Assembly (NCBI GenBank): GCA_002356515.1
Contig: AP017605.1
Location: forward strand, 4,880,776-4,944,775
Source of the DNA: Mesorhizobium loti
GTDB lineage: Bacteria; Pseudomonadota; Alphaproteobacteria; Rhizobiales; Rhizobiaceae
Reading direction: 5' to 3'
DNA length: 64,000 bases
In this document: piece by piece, positions 1-7,684 of the stretch
How the letters are laid out: the number at the start of each line of letters is the position of its first letter
How positions within the stretch are numbered: position 1 is the first letter of the stretch
The notes under the pieces: generated by a model
Told to the model about the DNA's origin: nothing
The model's database searches: none
Seen by the model: only the letters and a program-made list of their open reading frames with translations
Program-made: the position numbers and the translations under genes

Positions 1-207
1 GGCGCGTCCGCCGGCGACATGCCGGTCGATGGCGTTGTAGCAGGTGTTGCAGGTCGCGCCGGTGAACCAGCGGCCATAGACGCCGGCGGTGGCATCGAAC
101 ACCTTGTCCCAGGGCGAATACCAGTCGATCGCGCCGGCCGCGTCCGCCCAGAATTTCTCCGGATCGCGTTTCCAGCCGTCATAGACCTCGTGATAGCGTG
201 AAGCCAT
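1..207 (-). CDS. prpE: Propionyl-CoA synthetase-type acyl-CoA ligase, N-terminal fragment
   Basis: The first 69 codons of a gene that runs off the left edge. The protein begins MASRYHEVYDGWKRDPE and continues with FWADAAGAIDW and a WFTGATCNTCYNAIDRH stretch, which is the N-terminal cap of the acetyl/propionyl-CoA synthetase family and closest to PrpE-type ligases. These enzymes activate propionate or acetate to the CoA thioester through an acyl-adenylate in the cytoplasm. A GGGGAGG ribosome site lies 5 to 7 bases before the ATG at 207, which fixes the start. The catalytic AMP-binding domain is outside the window, so propionate versus acetate preference cannot be read here. Confidence 0.85.
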   Translation of the reverse strand, partial: MASRYHEVYDGWKRDPEKFWADAAGAIDWYSPWDKVFDATAGVYGRWFTGATCNTCYNAIDRHVAGGRA

Positions 208-362
208 CCGTAACCTCCCCAGGAACCATTTGCCGTCTTTGCCAATAGCCTATGCTGTTTTTTCCGGCGCTGTCTCCCCTGATTTTCGTCTGAACCGGTC
301 CCGGCTTGACCCTTGGCGCGCCGCATCGTGAAGTGAAGCCTTCCCGGGGGAGGATCTGAGCA

Positions 363-1211
363 ATGCGTCATCCAGTGTCGATCATGGCAAAACCGGTGTT
401 TGCGCTGACGATCGGCGCGGTGCTCGCCATCTCCACTGCAACCGCCCTGGCCGGAGATGCCGCGGCCAGGCGCATTATCGGCTTCTCACCCGACGGCGCC
501 TACTTCGCCTTCGAGCAATATGGTGAGCTCGATGGCGGCGCCTCGGCTTCCGGTTATTCCGAAATCGATATCATCGACACGCGCAGCGATGAGTTCGTTG
601 GCGGCAAGCCGATCCTGATCGTCGATGAATCCGAGGCGTCGACGCTGACGCTTGAACAGGCGAGAGCGCAAGCGGCTGCCAAGGCAAAACCCATCCTGGC
701 CAAATATGCCATCGCTCCGCGCGGCAAGCAGACCGCCTCCGACAAGTTCACCTTTCCGGGCGAGATGGTTGCCTATTCCGACATTTCCCGCCTCGAACAG
801 GCATCGCAGAAATGGCTTTCGCCGCTCTACGACGAGATCGGGATTTCGACCATCCAGCTCGACGAGATCCTGGCCGGCAGCACCAACGATTGTTCGGCGA
901 GTTTCAACGACGCCCAGCAAGGCGGGCAGGCACCTCAAGGCGACAAGGCCCTTCAGGGGGACAAGACTGGCAAGGCGCTCGGTTTCCGCCTGACGCTGCA
1001 GGGCCAGGACGGCAAGCCGTTAAAGACCTTGCATGAGGACAAGACCGTGCCGGGCTCGAGAAACTGCCCGACCTCCTACAGCCTGTCGGAATCCTACGAA
1101 TACACGCCATCCGGCAAACCGGCGGTGATCGTCGTGCTGGTGCAGCGCTTCAGCCAGGGCTTTGAAGGACGCGACCGCCGTTTCATCGCCGTGAGCGGGC
1201 AGCCCCGCTGA
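363..1211 (+). CDS. Secreted DUF2259-family protein
   Basis: A 282-residue protein with a Sec signal peptide: basic N-terminus, hydrophobic stretch around residues 10-30, and an Ala-rich cleavage region near ATALAG. The mature part resembles DUF2259 (predicted secreted proteins): it opens with IIGFSPDGAYFAFEQYG and later has a duplicated Gln/Gly/Asp-rich linker (residues about 185-200, QGDKALQGDKTGK). Function is unknown. It stands alone between the divergent prpE fragment and a repeat element. The ATG at 363 is preceded by GGGGGAGGATCTGAGCA, a good ribosome site. I recognise the family from its overall pattern only; no catalytic motif is visible. Confidence 0.75.
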   Translation: MRHPVSIMAKPVFALTIGAVLAISTATALAGDAAARRIIGFSPDGAYFAFEQYGELDGGASASGYSEIDIIDTRSDEFVGGKPILIVDESEASTLTLEQARAQAAAKAKPILAKYAIAPRGKQTASDKFTFPGEMVAYSDISRLEQASQKWLSPLYDEIGISTIQLDEILAGSTNDCSASFNDAQQGGQAPQGDKALQGDKTGKALGFRLTLQGQDGKPLKTLHEDKTVPGSRNCPTSYSLSESYEYTPSGKPAVIVVLVQRFSQGFEGRDRRFIAVSGQPR

Positions 1212-1233
1212 GAGACCGGCCGATAGCCGTCAA

Positions 1234-1359
1234 GAGAGGTTCACCGTTTCTCGGAAACGGCGACCCTCTCTAACTCTTTGTTTTTACGCAATTCCCAAGG
1301 GAAAGCGCTACGCGCTTTTCCCGGGAAAACCGGTTCCCACTTTTCCTGGAATTAGTCTA
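1234..1359 (+). repeat. Intergenic palindromic repeat, copy 1
   Basis: The stretch begins with a hairpin (GAGAGG..CCGTTTC/GGAAACGG..CCCTCTC, 1234-1270), then CTCTTTGTTTTTACGCAATTCC, and ends with CACTTTTCCTGGAATTAGTCT. The same blocks, in the reverse orientation, occur at 33418-33525 and in part at 50218-50278. This matches the type of extragenic palindrome widespread in Mesorhizobium genomes. It may act as a transcription end or mRNA 3' structure for the upstream gene; nothing here codes for protein. Confidence 0.75.
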
Positions 1360-1394
1360 ACGAACGGTATTCATTGGACAAAATGTCGACTGCA

Positions 1395-1511
1395 CTAGAT
1401 CGGCAGGGCCACAAGCATGAGGCCTACGCCGCCGAAGATCAAAATGGCTGCCGCCAGGGTTTTCCGATGACGTTCGAAAGTCGTCGGAGCCCGCTCCCAG
1501 TTGTAACGCAT
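1395..1511 (-). CDS. Small membrane protein, 38 residues, unrecognised
   Basis: A short frame reading MRYNWERAPTTFERHRKTLA followed by one hydrophobic helix (residues about 19-38, rich in Ala, Ile, Leu, Gly, Val) that ends at the stop codon. A GGGGAG ribosome site sits 7 bases before the ATG, and the charged head followed by a single membrane segment looks like a real tail-anchored small protein. It lies divergent to the PqqD-like gene of the RiPP-like cluster. I do not recognise the family. It has no Cys, no leader/core pattern and no Gly-Gly site, so it is a poor candidate for the missing RiPP precursor, though its position makes a link possible. Confidence 0.5.
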   Translation of the reverse strand: MRYNWERAPTTFERHRKTLAAAILIFGGVGLMLVALPI

Positions 1512-1561
1512 ACGCTATCTCCCCAAAACCCCGGGAGTCCTTACCTTACTTGGGGGAAGAA

Positions 1562-1648
1562 ATGCAACTGTCCGGCCCGTCAACACACTTGCCTGTGGCG
1601 TCATCGCGACGACTATTTCTGGGACGGTTTTCGGCAGGGAGCAGTTGA
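1562..1648 (+). CDS. Possible 28-residue peptide upstream of the PqqD-like gene
   Basis: A short frame with a strong purine-rich site (GGGGGAAGA) immediately before its ATG encodes MQLSGPSTHLPVASS then a basic/Ser-rich tail. It is in the same direction as, and about 140 bases upstream of, the PqqD-like gene, where a RiPP precursor is often found. It lacks an acidic residue at core positions 7-9, so it cannot form a classical lasso ring, and the spacing between the ribosome site and ATG is short. Listed as a candidate only; chance occurrence is quite possible. Confidence 0.2.
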   Translation: MQLSGPSTHLPVASSRRLFLGRFSAGSS

Positions 1649-1785
1649 GGCCGCATTCTTCGATCGGCAGGACTCCGTCGCAGAGGCAAAGCAGCGTGGG
1701 CCATCTCCCCCGGCCGGCCGATAGACAGCGCCCCACCACCGCGCTATCTCATTTCGGGGTTCTTGCAGGCTTGTCGGGGTTGGTG

Positions 1786-2070
1786 ATGGATATTGTCTCT
1801 GGAACGATCTTGCGGCTGGCGGACGACGCCTCGGTCCAGCATGTCGGCGACGGTGCCGTCGTGCTTCTGGCGCGCAGCGGCCAGCTCTATACCTGCAACG
1901 GCACGACCGAAGCCTTTCTCGACAAAGTCGACGGCGCGCGCAGCCTCGACCAGATCGTCGGCCTGCTTTGCGAGGAGTTCGAGGTCGACAAGGATACGCT
2001 GGGTGAGGATATGGCGGCATTGGCCGCCGATCTGGTCTCGGAAGGCATCCTCGCCGCCCCAGGTGCTTGA
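1786..2070 (+). CDS. PqqD-like peptide recognition protein (RRE domain)
   Basis: A 94-residue protein spanning a complete PqqD fold: an N-terminal strand pair (LRLADDASVQHVGDGAVVLL), LYTCNGTTEAFL where these proteins usually have a Asn/Gly-containing turn, then helices with a SLDQIVGLLCEEFEVD segment and a C-terminal GILAA strand. PqqD proteins bind the leader peptide of ribosomally made peptides and present it to the modifying enzymes; stand-alone copies serve as the B1 protein in lasso peptide systems and as the chaperone in HprK-related-kinase systems. It is followed 16 bases later by a B2-like protease gene. The ATG at 1786 is chosen because upstream in-frame sequence has no protein character; a GTG at 1783 is equally possible. 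Confidence 0.8.
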   Translation: MDIVSGTILRLADDASVQHVGDGAVVLLARSGQLYTCNGTTEAFLDKVDGARSLDQIVGLLCEEFEVDKDTLGEDMAALAADLVSEGILAAPGA

Positions 2071-2086
2071 TGGCTGAGGTAGGCGC

Positions 2087-2524
2087 ATGATGGCTGACGG
2101 TCCGCTCCTGCGTGCCCTGTTTCGCTGCCATCTCTGGGCAAGCGCCCGGCTGATGCCGGCCCTCATTGCCGGGCGCAGCTTCGAGGACGTGCTGAAATGG
2201 GCGCCGCTCGCCTCCTCGACGCCCTATCGCGGCCTGCCTGCCGCCTACATCGTCGCCCACGTCAACCGCACTGTGCGCCATCCCTGGTTGATGCGCGACC
2301 GCAGATGCCTGCGTGAAGGCCTGCTCGGCCATCGTTTCCTGCGCCTCGCCGGCTTCGATCCAGAGCTGCGTTTTGGCGTCGATCCGAAGTCGCTGCAGAC
2401 GCCACGCGTCTCGGCGCATTGCTGGGTCTGCCTCGACGGCAGGCCGGTGGTCAGTGACAGCCTTCCCGGCATGGTCGAGATCTATCGCCACCATGCCGAT
2501 GCCTCGAAGGCGCGCCCCGCGTGA
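2087..2524 (+). CDS. Lasso-peptide B2-type transglutaminase-like cysteine protease
   Basis: A 145-residue protein with the layout of lasso B2 leader peptidases. Visible putative triad: Cys74 in RDRRCLREGLLGHRFL, His111 in VSAHCWVCLDG, and Asp117 in the same motif. The N-terminal half is helical and lacks motifs, as usual in this family. B2 enzymes cleave the leader from the precursor using PqqD/B1-bound substrate. The start has two adjacent Met codons; GAGGTAG lies 7 bases upstream. It overlaps the next gene by four bases (GTGA), which implies translational coupling. No asparagine-synthetase-like cyclase is present in the window, so a classical lasso product is not assured. Confidence 0.8.
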   Translation: MMADGPLLRALFRCHLWASARLMPALIAGRSFEDVLKWAPLASSTPYRGLPAAYIVAHVNRTVRHPWLMRDRRCLREGLLGHRFLRLAGFDPELRFGVDPKSLQTPRVSAHCWVCLDGRPVVSDSLPGMVEIYRHHADASKARPA

Positions 2525-3507
2525 GCAGGCCTTCAGCGTGTTATAGTCTCAACGGTCAGGTCTTCGGCATCTCGGCCGAACGCCCCGAGCTGTGGCAGGA
2601 TTTCGACAGGATGCTGGGCATTCTGCGTATCGAAGGCGCCGTCGAGCCGGACTTTCGCCTTGATATTAACGAGGCGGATATCCTGGACGAGGCACCCGGC
2701 GGATCGCTCGTCTTCGACGGCGAAATACCCGAAGACGGCTACTGCCGGATGATTGCCGACGGCGGCACCACCCATCTCGTCTTTCCCGGACGCCAGACCG
2801 TTGCCATCAATGACGAGGAAGGGTGGGCCGAGCTCAGGATTCGCGCTGGTGCGAAGGCCGCCTGGACGCCGTCAATGCTGGTGCTGGATGCCGCACTCGA
2901 CGCTGGCGGCCAGCATATGCTGCACACCGCCGGGCTGACGCTGCCGGGGCACGATGCCGTAGTCCTGATCCACGCGCCAAGCGGCACCGGCAAGACCACG
3001 ACGTCGCTGGCGCTGGCAACGCAAGGCTTTGGCCTGTGCTCCGACGATGCCATGATCCTGAACGTCGCTTCGGGCAAGCCTCTGGCCTGGGGTCTGCCGC
3101 GCCACGTCAAGATCCACCAGAAGACCGCCGAAATGATCCCGCTGGTTGCGCCTTGTCTTGGCCCATCATGGGACAGGAATGGCGAACAGGCCGTCTCGCT
3201 CGAGCGGTTGGGCGAGATCGTCCGCATCGAGAGCCCGGTCGCCAGGCCGGTGGCGGCCCTGCTGCACCTGGCGCGGTCCGCCGACAGCGAGACCCGATTG
3301 GTGCCCATGGCGCGGACCGACGCGATGGTGGCGCTGGCGATGGACAATGTCCGCACCGGCATGACCGGCCTGTTGCCGCTGCAGAAGCGCCGGCTGGCAA
3401 CGATCGGCAGACTGGTGTCCTCGGTGCCGACCTTCACCCTCGAAGTGGGCGCGCGCCCGGCCGACGCGGCGGCGTTGATCAACGCCACATTGACCGAGCA
3501 GGACTGA
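2521..3507 (+). CDS. HPr-kinase-related kinase of a PqqD/B2 system
   Basis: A 328-residue protein with a P-loop APSGTGKTTTSLALA at residues about 152-166 and an SDDAMIL motif at 174-180, the nucleotide and metal sites of the HPr kinase C-terminal fold. The N-terminal half (about 1-140) is beta-rich and unlike the DRTGG domain of true HPr kinases. Related kinases occur in lasso peptide clusters, where they phosphorylate the precursor C-terminus, and in clusters with a PqqD protein and a nucleotidyltransferase. It starts with GTG inside the stop of the B2 gene. It is convergent with the nucleotidyltransferase gene, with a gap of 10 bases. Substrate unknown. Confidence 0.8.
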   Translation: MSRPSACYSLNGQVFGISAERPELWQDFDRMLGILRIEGAVEPDFRLDINEADILDEAPGGSLVFDGEIPEDGYCRMIADGGTTHLVFPGRQTVAINDEEGWAELRIRAGAKAAWTPSMLVLDAALDAGGQHMLHTAGLTLPGHDAVVLIHAPSGTGKTTTSLALATQGFGLCSDDAMILNVASGKPLAWGLPRHVKIHQKTAEMIPLVAPCLGPSWDRNGEQAVSLERLGEIVRIESPVARPVAALLHLARSADSETRLVPMARTDAMVALAMDNVRTGMTGLLPLQKRRLATIGRLVSSVPTFTLEVGARPADAAALINATLTEQD

Positions 3508-3517
3508 AACCGGAGGT

Positions 3518-4540
3518 TCAGCCTGGGTACGGCCTGGCCCTGGCCAGCCGCTGGATCCAGCGGAAAGCATCGCGGCGCAGGCGCGAGCTGATTTTTTCCC
3601 GGGAATTGACCCGGAGCAGCGTGTTCGTCGTGATCAACCGCTTGGCGAGCCTTATCGAAAGGTCTGGTTTGATGCGCCCGGCGAGCTCGAGCGCGCGAGC
3701 CTCGCCGAACAGTTCACCGGTCACGTTGAGCACGATCGCCAGTTCGAGTTCGACGCCGGTCATGCGGGCGGCATCGAGCAGGCGGGTTTCGGATTCCTCT
3801 GATTGCAGCGCTCGCACCCCTTGCAGCACGTCGACACAAAGCTGCAGGCGATGGAATTTGTGCCCGCCGGCGGCATGCACGATGGCGATCGTCAAAAGCG
3901 CGGCTGGCGTGTCCGTCGCCTCGCCGTCGATGATGCCCAGTTCGCGGAACCCCAGCGACAGGCGCCGCCGCATCCCGCTGTCATGCACCAGGTCGCCATG
4001 CAGTTCGACCAGCAGGCTGGAATTCTCCTTTTCCAGCCATTTGAATTCCTGCAGTTGGTAGGATTCGGCCTCGTCGCTGCCGAGCACGAAGCCGCATGCC
4101 GCGATCACTTGGTTCGCCCGTGCCAGATTGGCGGGCTCGACCAGGATGTCGATGTCGGTGAACGGCCGGTCGGATACGTTGCGATAGAGCTTGCGCGCGA
4201 AGACCGGTCCCTTGACGATCCGCGCCGGAATGCCTTGCGCCGCCATCCCCTTCATGATGCGGGCGCCATGATATTGCAGCAGCATCGACTGGCCGGTGGC
4301 GATCGTCGCCTTGTCGCGCAAATCGTCGAGCTTCCCCCGCACGCCGGCGTTCGGCGGCAGATGCGCGTCGCCACGCTCCTGCAATTTGCGCAGCATGATC
4401 GGCAGGACGCCGTGGAATTCGGCATTGTCGAGCAGCGCCGACAGTGCCTTTGCCGACAAATTGTCCTCGACCGCCGCGGCCTCCGGATCGGCGAAACGCA
4501 GCAGCAGTCTTTCTTCGGCTGACGTGAGCGATGGCAGCAT
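3518..4540 (-). CDS. Nucleotidyltransferase family protein (NTP_transf_5-like)
   Basis: A 340-residue protein with features of the uncharacterised nucleotidyltransferase family found beside lasso and HprK-related clusters: GIPARIVKGPVFARKLY, then RPFTDIDILVEPANL, which carries the metal-binding D-x-D pair of polymerase-beta-type transferases, and a later LLVELHGDLVHDSGM with a further acidic residue. These enzymes are expected to move a nucleotide onto a peptide or small molecule; the actual acceptor is not known. It converges on the kinase gene and lies 73 bases downstream of dhaK in the same direction, so it could share either transcript. Start uncertain: ATG at 4540 is preferred, but an in-frame TTG at 4552 exists and neither has a strong ribosome site. 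Confidence 0.75.
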   Translation of the reverse strand: MLPSLTSAEERLLLRFADPEAAAVEDNLSAKALSALLDNAEFHGVLPIMLRKLQERGDAHLPPNAGVRGKLDDLRDKATIATGQSMLLQYHGARIMKGMAAQGIPARIVKGPVFARKLYRNVSDRPFTDIDILVEPANLARANQVIAACGFVLGSDEAESYQLQEFKWLEKENSSLLVELHGDLVHDSGMRRRLSLGFRELGIIDGEATDTPAALLTIAIVHAAGGHKFHRLQLCVDVLQGVRALQSEESETRLLDAARMTGVELELAIVLNVTGELFGEARALELAGRIKPDLSIRLAKRLITTNTLLRVNSREKISSRLRRDAFRWIQRLARARPYPG

Positions 4541-4613
4541 CAACGCGGACAATGTCGTAAATCAGGGGAATGTTCCGGGAGATGGTTGCAGAAAAGCGTA
4601 GCTGAAGCCAGCT

Positions 4614-5600
4614 TTACATGCCCCAGCGCAAGGCCGCCGTGTGGACGGGCGCGTCCCACCAGCCGGTCATCTCGTCATCGAGCATGGTGAGCGTGATCGA
4701 GCAGCCGGCCATGTCGAGCGAGGTGACATAGCTGCCGACCAGCGAACGGCTTATCGTCACGCCGTACGTCTCGAAAATCCTTCGCGCGCTGTTGTACATC
4801 AGATAGAGCTCCATCAGCGGAGTGCCGCCGAAGCCGTTGACGAACAATAGCGCCGGGCCCTTCGCTCTGTCGCCGAGATCGCCCAGGATCGAGGCACAGA
4901 TCTCCTCGGCGATCGCGTCAGCGCTCTTCAACGTGTCGCGGCGGCGGCCCGGCTCGCCATGGATGCCGACGCCGAATTCCATCTCGCCGTCGCTTATGTC
5001 GAAGGTTGGCTTGCCGGCCGCCGGCACCGTGCCGCTGGTCAGCGCCACGCCCATCGAGCGGGTGGCGGCATTGACGCGTTCGCCCAGCGCCTTCAGCACC
5101 GGCAAAGCCAAGCCATGCTCGGCCGCCGCGCCGACGATCTTTTCCACCACCAGCGTACCGGCGACGCCGCGCCTTCCGGTCGTGTAGGACGAGTTCTCGA
5201 CGGCGACGTCGTCATTGGTCACCACCTGCAAGACGCCATCCGACATTTCCGCCGCCATGTCGAAGTTCATCACATCGCCCTCGTAGTTCTTGACGATGAA
5301 CAGGCAGCCGGCGCCGCTGTCGACGGCCTGCGCCGCCGCCAGCATCTGGTCCGGCGTCGGCGAGGTGAACACCTGGCCGGGGCAGGCGGCGTCCAGCATG
5401 CCATGGCCGACAAAGCCGGCATGCAGCGGCTCGTGGCCCGAGCCGCCGCCGGAGATCAGCGCCACCTTGCCCGGCCGCAAGGTCTTGCGGCGGACGAATT
5501 TATGGTCCTCGCCAAGCGCGAGGATATCGGCATGGGCGGCCACGAAACCGTCGAGGCTCTCGGTCAGCACCGTGTCCACCGCGTTCATAAATTTCTTCAT
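4614..5600 (-). CDS. dhaK: Dihydroxyacetone kinase subunit DhaK
   Basis: A 328-residue DAK1-domain protein, the usual length for DhaK. It has the substrate-binding SGGGSGHEPLHAGFVG at residues about 50-65, the IVKNYEGDVMNFDMA segment, and His214 in GVGIHGEPG, the residue that forms a covalent hemiaminal with dihydroxyacetone in characterised DhaK proteins. It would hand substrate to DhaL-ADP in the cytoplasm. It is the last gene of the long operon that starts at 16553 and is preceded by GGAGGACGCC before the ATG at 5600. Related DAK proteins can use C4 ketoses such as erythrulose, so dihydroxyacetone is the likeliest but not the only substrate. Confidence 0.92.
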   Translation of the reverse strand: MKKFMNAVDTVLTESLDGFVAAHADILALGEDHKFVRRKTLRPGKVALISGGGSGHEPLHAGFVGHGMLDAACPGQVFTSPTPDQMLAAAQAVDSGAGCLFIVKNYEGDVMNFDMAAEMSDGVLQVVTNDDVAVENSSYTTGRRGVAGTLVVEKIVGAAAEHGLALPVLKALGERVNAATRSMGVALTSGTVPAAGKPTFDISDGEMEFGVGIHGEPGRRRDTLKSADAIAEEICASILGDLGDRAKGPALLFVNGFGGTPLMELYLMYNSARRIFETYGVTISRSLVGSYVTSLDMAGCSITLTMLDDEMTGWWDAPVHTAALRWGM

Positions 5601-5631
5601 GGCGTCCTCCCAAACAGCCCGGCAAGAATGG

Positions 5632-6057
5632 TCAGCTGCCACCCTTGCCGGCGATGCTGGTGATCTTCTGGATGAATTCGTTGATCGCCCGGTCGAGCGC
5701 CGCATTCTGCTTGTCGTCGCCGAAATCCGGCACGACAAGCGACACATGCCGCGTCTTGCGCATGCCCGCGGCGATCGACATTTTCCCCGGATGCGCCTGA
5801 TGGTAGGCGGCGAGGAACTGATCCCGCTCGGCCGGACTGAAATGGCAGACGGAAAAGATAGCCGGCAAATGCTTGGATGGAATCGGCACCGTATAGGCCG
5901 GGCTCGAAATCTGCGTCACGAAGCTGCGGTGCTTGCCGAGCGCGTCGGCCAGGCGCTGGCGCATGCCGGACGGGCGCTGGTCGATCACCTGCGACAGGAT
6001 CGTCTTGTAGGCGCGGATCGCCTCTTCGGAACCGGGTTCGGGTTTGATGTCAACCAT
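5632..6057 (-). CDS. Unrecognised 141-residue protein in the dha operon, possible helix-turn-helix
   Basis: A small soluble protein placed 31 bases before dhaK and 11 bases after the enzyme I gene, so clearly in the operon. It opens with MVDIKPEPGSEEAIRAYKTI and contains GMRQRLADALGKHRSFVTQI followed by SSPAYTVPIPSKHLPAIFSVC, a spacing that resembles the helix-turn-helix of Cro-like regulators, then a PAERDQFLAAYHQAHPG helix. The C-terminal third (HVSLVVPDFGDDKQNAAL) is different in character. I infer a regulatory or scaffold role in dihydroxyacetone use, but the family is not one I can name and no experiment supports DNA binding. Confidence 0.7.
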   Translation of the reverse strand: MVDIKPEPGSEEAIRAYKTILSQVIDQRPSGMRQRLADALGKHRSFVTQISSPAYTVPIPSKHLPAIFSVCHFSPAERDQFLAAYHQAHPGKMSIAAGMRKTRHVSLVVPDFGDDKQNAALDRAINEFIQKITSIAGKGGS

Positions 6058-6068
6058 GCCGGCCGCGC

Positions 6069-7643
6069 CTAGACCGAAACATAAGATATGGCCGCCTTGG
6101 CCATGGCGAGCTGCGCCGGCGCGACGGACAGGTCGCGCAAGCCGGTTTCGAGCAGCGAAGGGATCGCGGCCGGATCACCGCCGGCATCGCCGCACAGGCT
6201 GACGGGAATGTTGTTTTCCCGTCCAAAGGCCGTGACCGAGCCAATCAGCCGCAGCACCGCCGGATGGCGGACCGAATTGAGGTGGGCCACAGCAGCGTTG
6301 TCCCGCGCGGCCGCCATCACATATTGCGTCAAATCGTTGGAACCGATCGAGAAGAAGGCGACGCCGGCGAACGCCTCCGGCGCGATGGCGACTGAAGGCA
6401 CCTCGACCATGATGCCAAGCGGCGGCATTTTGTGGGCAACACCGCGCACGGCAAGTGCTGCCTGCTCCTCCGCAAACAATGCGGCTGCTCGTTCATACTC
6501 ATCGGCCATGGCGATCATCGGAAACATGACCCTGAGATTGCCGTGTGGCGCAGCGCGCAGCAATGCCCTGATCTGTACGCGAAAAATGTCGAGCCGCGCC
6601 AGTGACAGCCTGATGCCGCGCAGCCCGAGGAACGGATTGCCTTCCTCGACGGTGAAGCCCGGCACCGGCTTGTCGCCGCCGGCGTCGACAGTGCGGATCG
6701 TCACCGATTTCCCGTCGGCCCATTCCAGCACCTTGCGATAGGCGCGATACTGCGTCTCCTCGTCCGGCAATGTCTTGCCGAACAGGAATTCGGTGCGCAT
6801 CAGGCCGACCCCGTCGCAGGTCGCGATGTCGATGCCGTCGACATCGGACGGGTCGGCGATGTTGACCTGCACCCGCACCGCCGTGCCGGCCTCGGTCATC
6901 GCCGGCCGCGCCAGAAAACTTTGCGCCATGCCCTGGCGGGTCGCGAAGGAGGCGGATGACTGCCGGAACGCGCCGATCTCCGCCGGCGAGGGCGCCAGCA
7001 CGATGCTGCCATGCTCGGCGTCGAGCAGCGCGACGCCGGCAAGATCGGCAGGCGGTTCGCGCAGCCCCACGACCATCGGCACGCCACGCGAGCGCGCCAG
7101 CATGGCGACGTGGCTGGCCGTGCTGCCCGCCTTCAGCGCGATGCCGCCGCCATGGCTCCAGTCGGTTTCGAGAAAGCGCGTCGGCGCGATGTCCTCGCCA
7201 CACAGGATGGCGCCGGAAGGCGCTGTGCTGCCGCCGTCCTCGGTCAGGGCGCGCAGCACCTGGTCCCTTATGTCGCGCAGATCCGTGGCGCGGGCGCGGA
7301 AATAGTCCTGGTCCGAGGCCTCGTAGCCGGCGATCTCGGCATCGAGTGCCTCTCGCCAGGCCACGTCGGCGGTCTGCCCCGAAGCGATCGATGCGAAGGC
7401 CGGCCCGCTCAGCGCGTCGTCTTCCAGCATGGCGATGTGGAATTCGAGTATGCCTGCGGCGTCGCTGTCGACAGTTTCGACCATTGCTGAAAGCCGCTTT
7501 ACCGCCTTGCCGATCGCGGCTTGCAGCGATGTCGTCTCTTCCGCTGATGTGGCTTTGCCTGCATAGACGGCCGACGGCCGGTCGAGGTCGAACAGCGGCC
7601 CCTCGGCATAGCCGGCCGAGGCCGGAACACCCTCAATCCGCAT
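6069..7643 (-). CDS. PEP-protein phosphotransferase (enzyme I) of the dha operon
   Basis: A 524-residue enzyme I of compact type, without GAF or other additions. The N-terminus is RIEGVPASAGYAEGP; the phosphohistidine is His178 in GSTASHVAMLAR; the PEP-binding barrel shows GLMRTEFLF, GFTVEEGNPFLGLRGIRLSL, FFSIGSNDLTQY and a near-terminal VSLCGDAGGD where the catalytic Cys is kept. It moves phosphate from PEP to HPr. Its place between HPr and dhaK indicates a dedicated phosphate relay for DhaM. The ATG at 7643 has AAGGA nine bases upstream; an in-frame GTG at 7688 overlapping the HPr stop is an alternative start. Confidence 0.9.
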   Translation of the reverse strand: MRIEGVPASAGYAEGPLFDLDRPSAVYAGKATSAEETTSLQAAIGKAVKRLSAMVETVDSDAAGILEFHIAMLEDDALSGPAFASIASGQTADVAWREALDAEIAGYEASDQDYFRARATDLRDIRDQVLRALTEDGGSTAPSGAILCGEDIAPTRFLETDWSHGGGIALKAGSTASHVAMLARSRGVPMVVGLREPPADLAGVALLDAEHGSIVLAPSPAEIGAFRQSSASFATRQGMAQSFLARPAMTEAGTAVRVQVNIADPSDVDGIDIATCDGVGLMRTEFLFGKTLPDEETQYRAYRKVLEWADGKSVTIRTVDAGGDKPVPGFTVEEGNPFLGLRGIRLSLARLDIFRVQIRALLRAAPHGNLRVMFPMIAMADEYERAAALFAEEQAALAVRGVAHKMPPLGIMVEVPSVAIAPEAFAGVAFFSIGSNDLTQYVMAAARDNAAVAHLNSVRHPAVLRLIGSVTAFGRENNIPVSLCGDAGGDPAAIPSLLETGLRDLSVAPAQLAMAKAAISYVSV

Positions 7644-7684
7644 GGCCCGCATTCCTTGCGGGCCGGCGAAGCCGCGCGTCAGCC

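Noticed and set aside
1374..1724. 116-codon plus-strand frame before the PqqD-like gene as a RiPP precursor
   Set aside because: No ribosome site, no leader/core pattern, mixed composition, and it overlaps the better supported small frame on the other strand.
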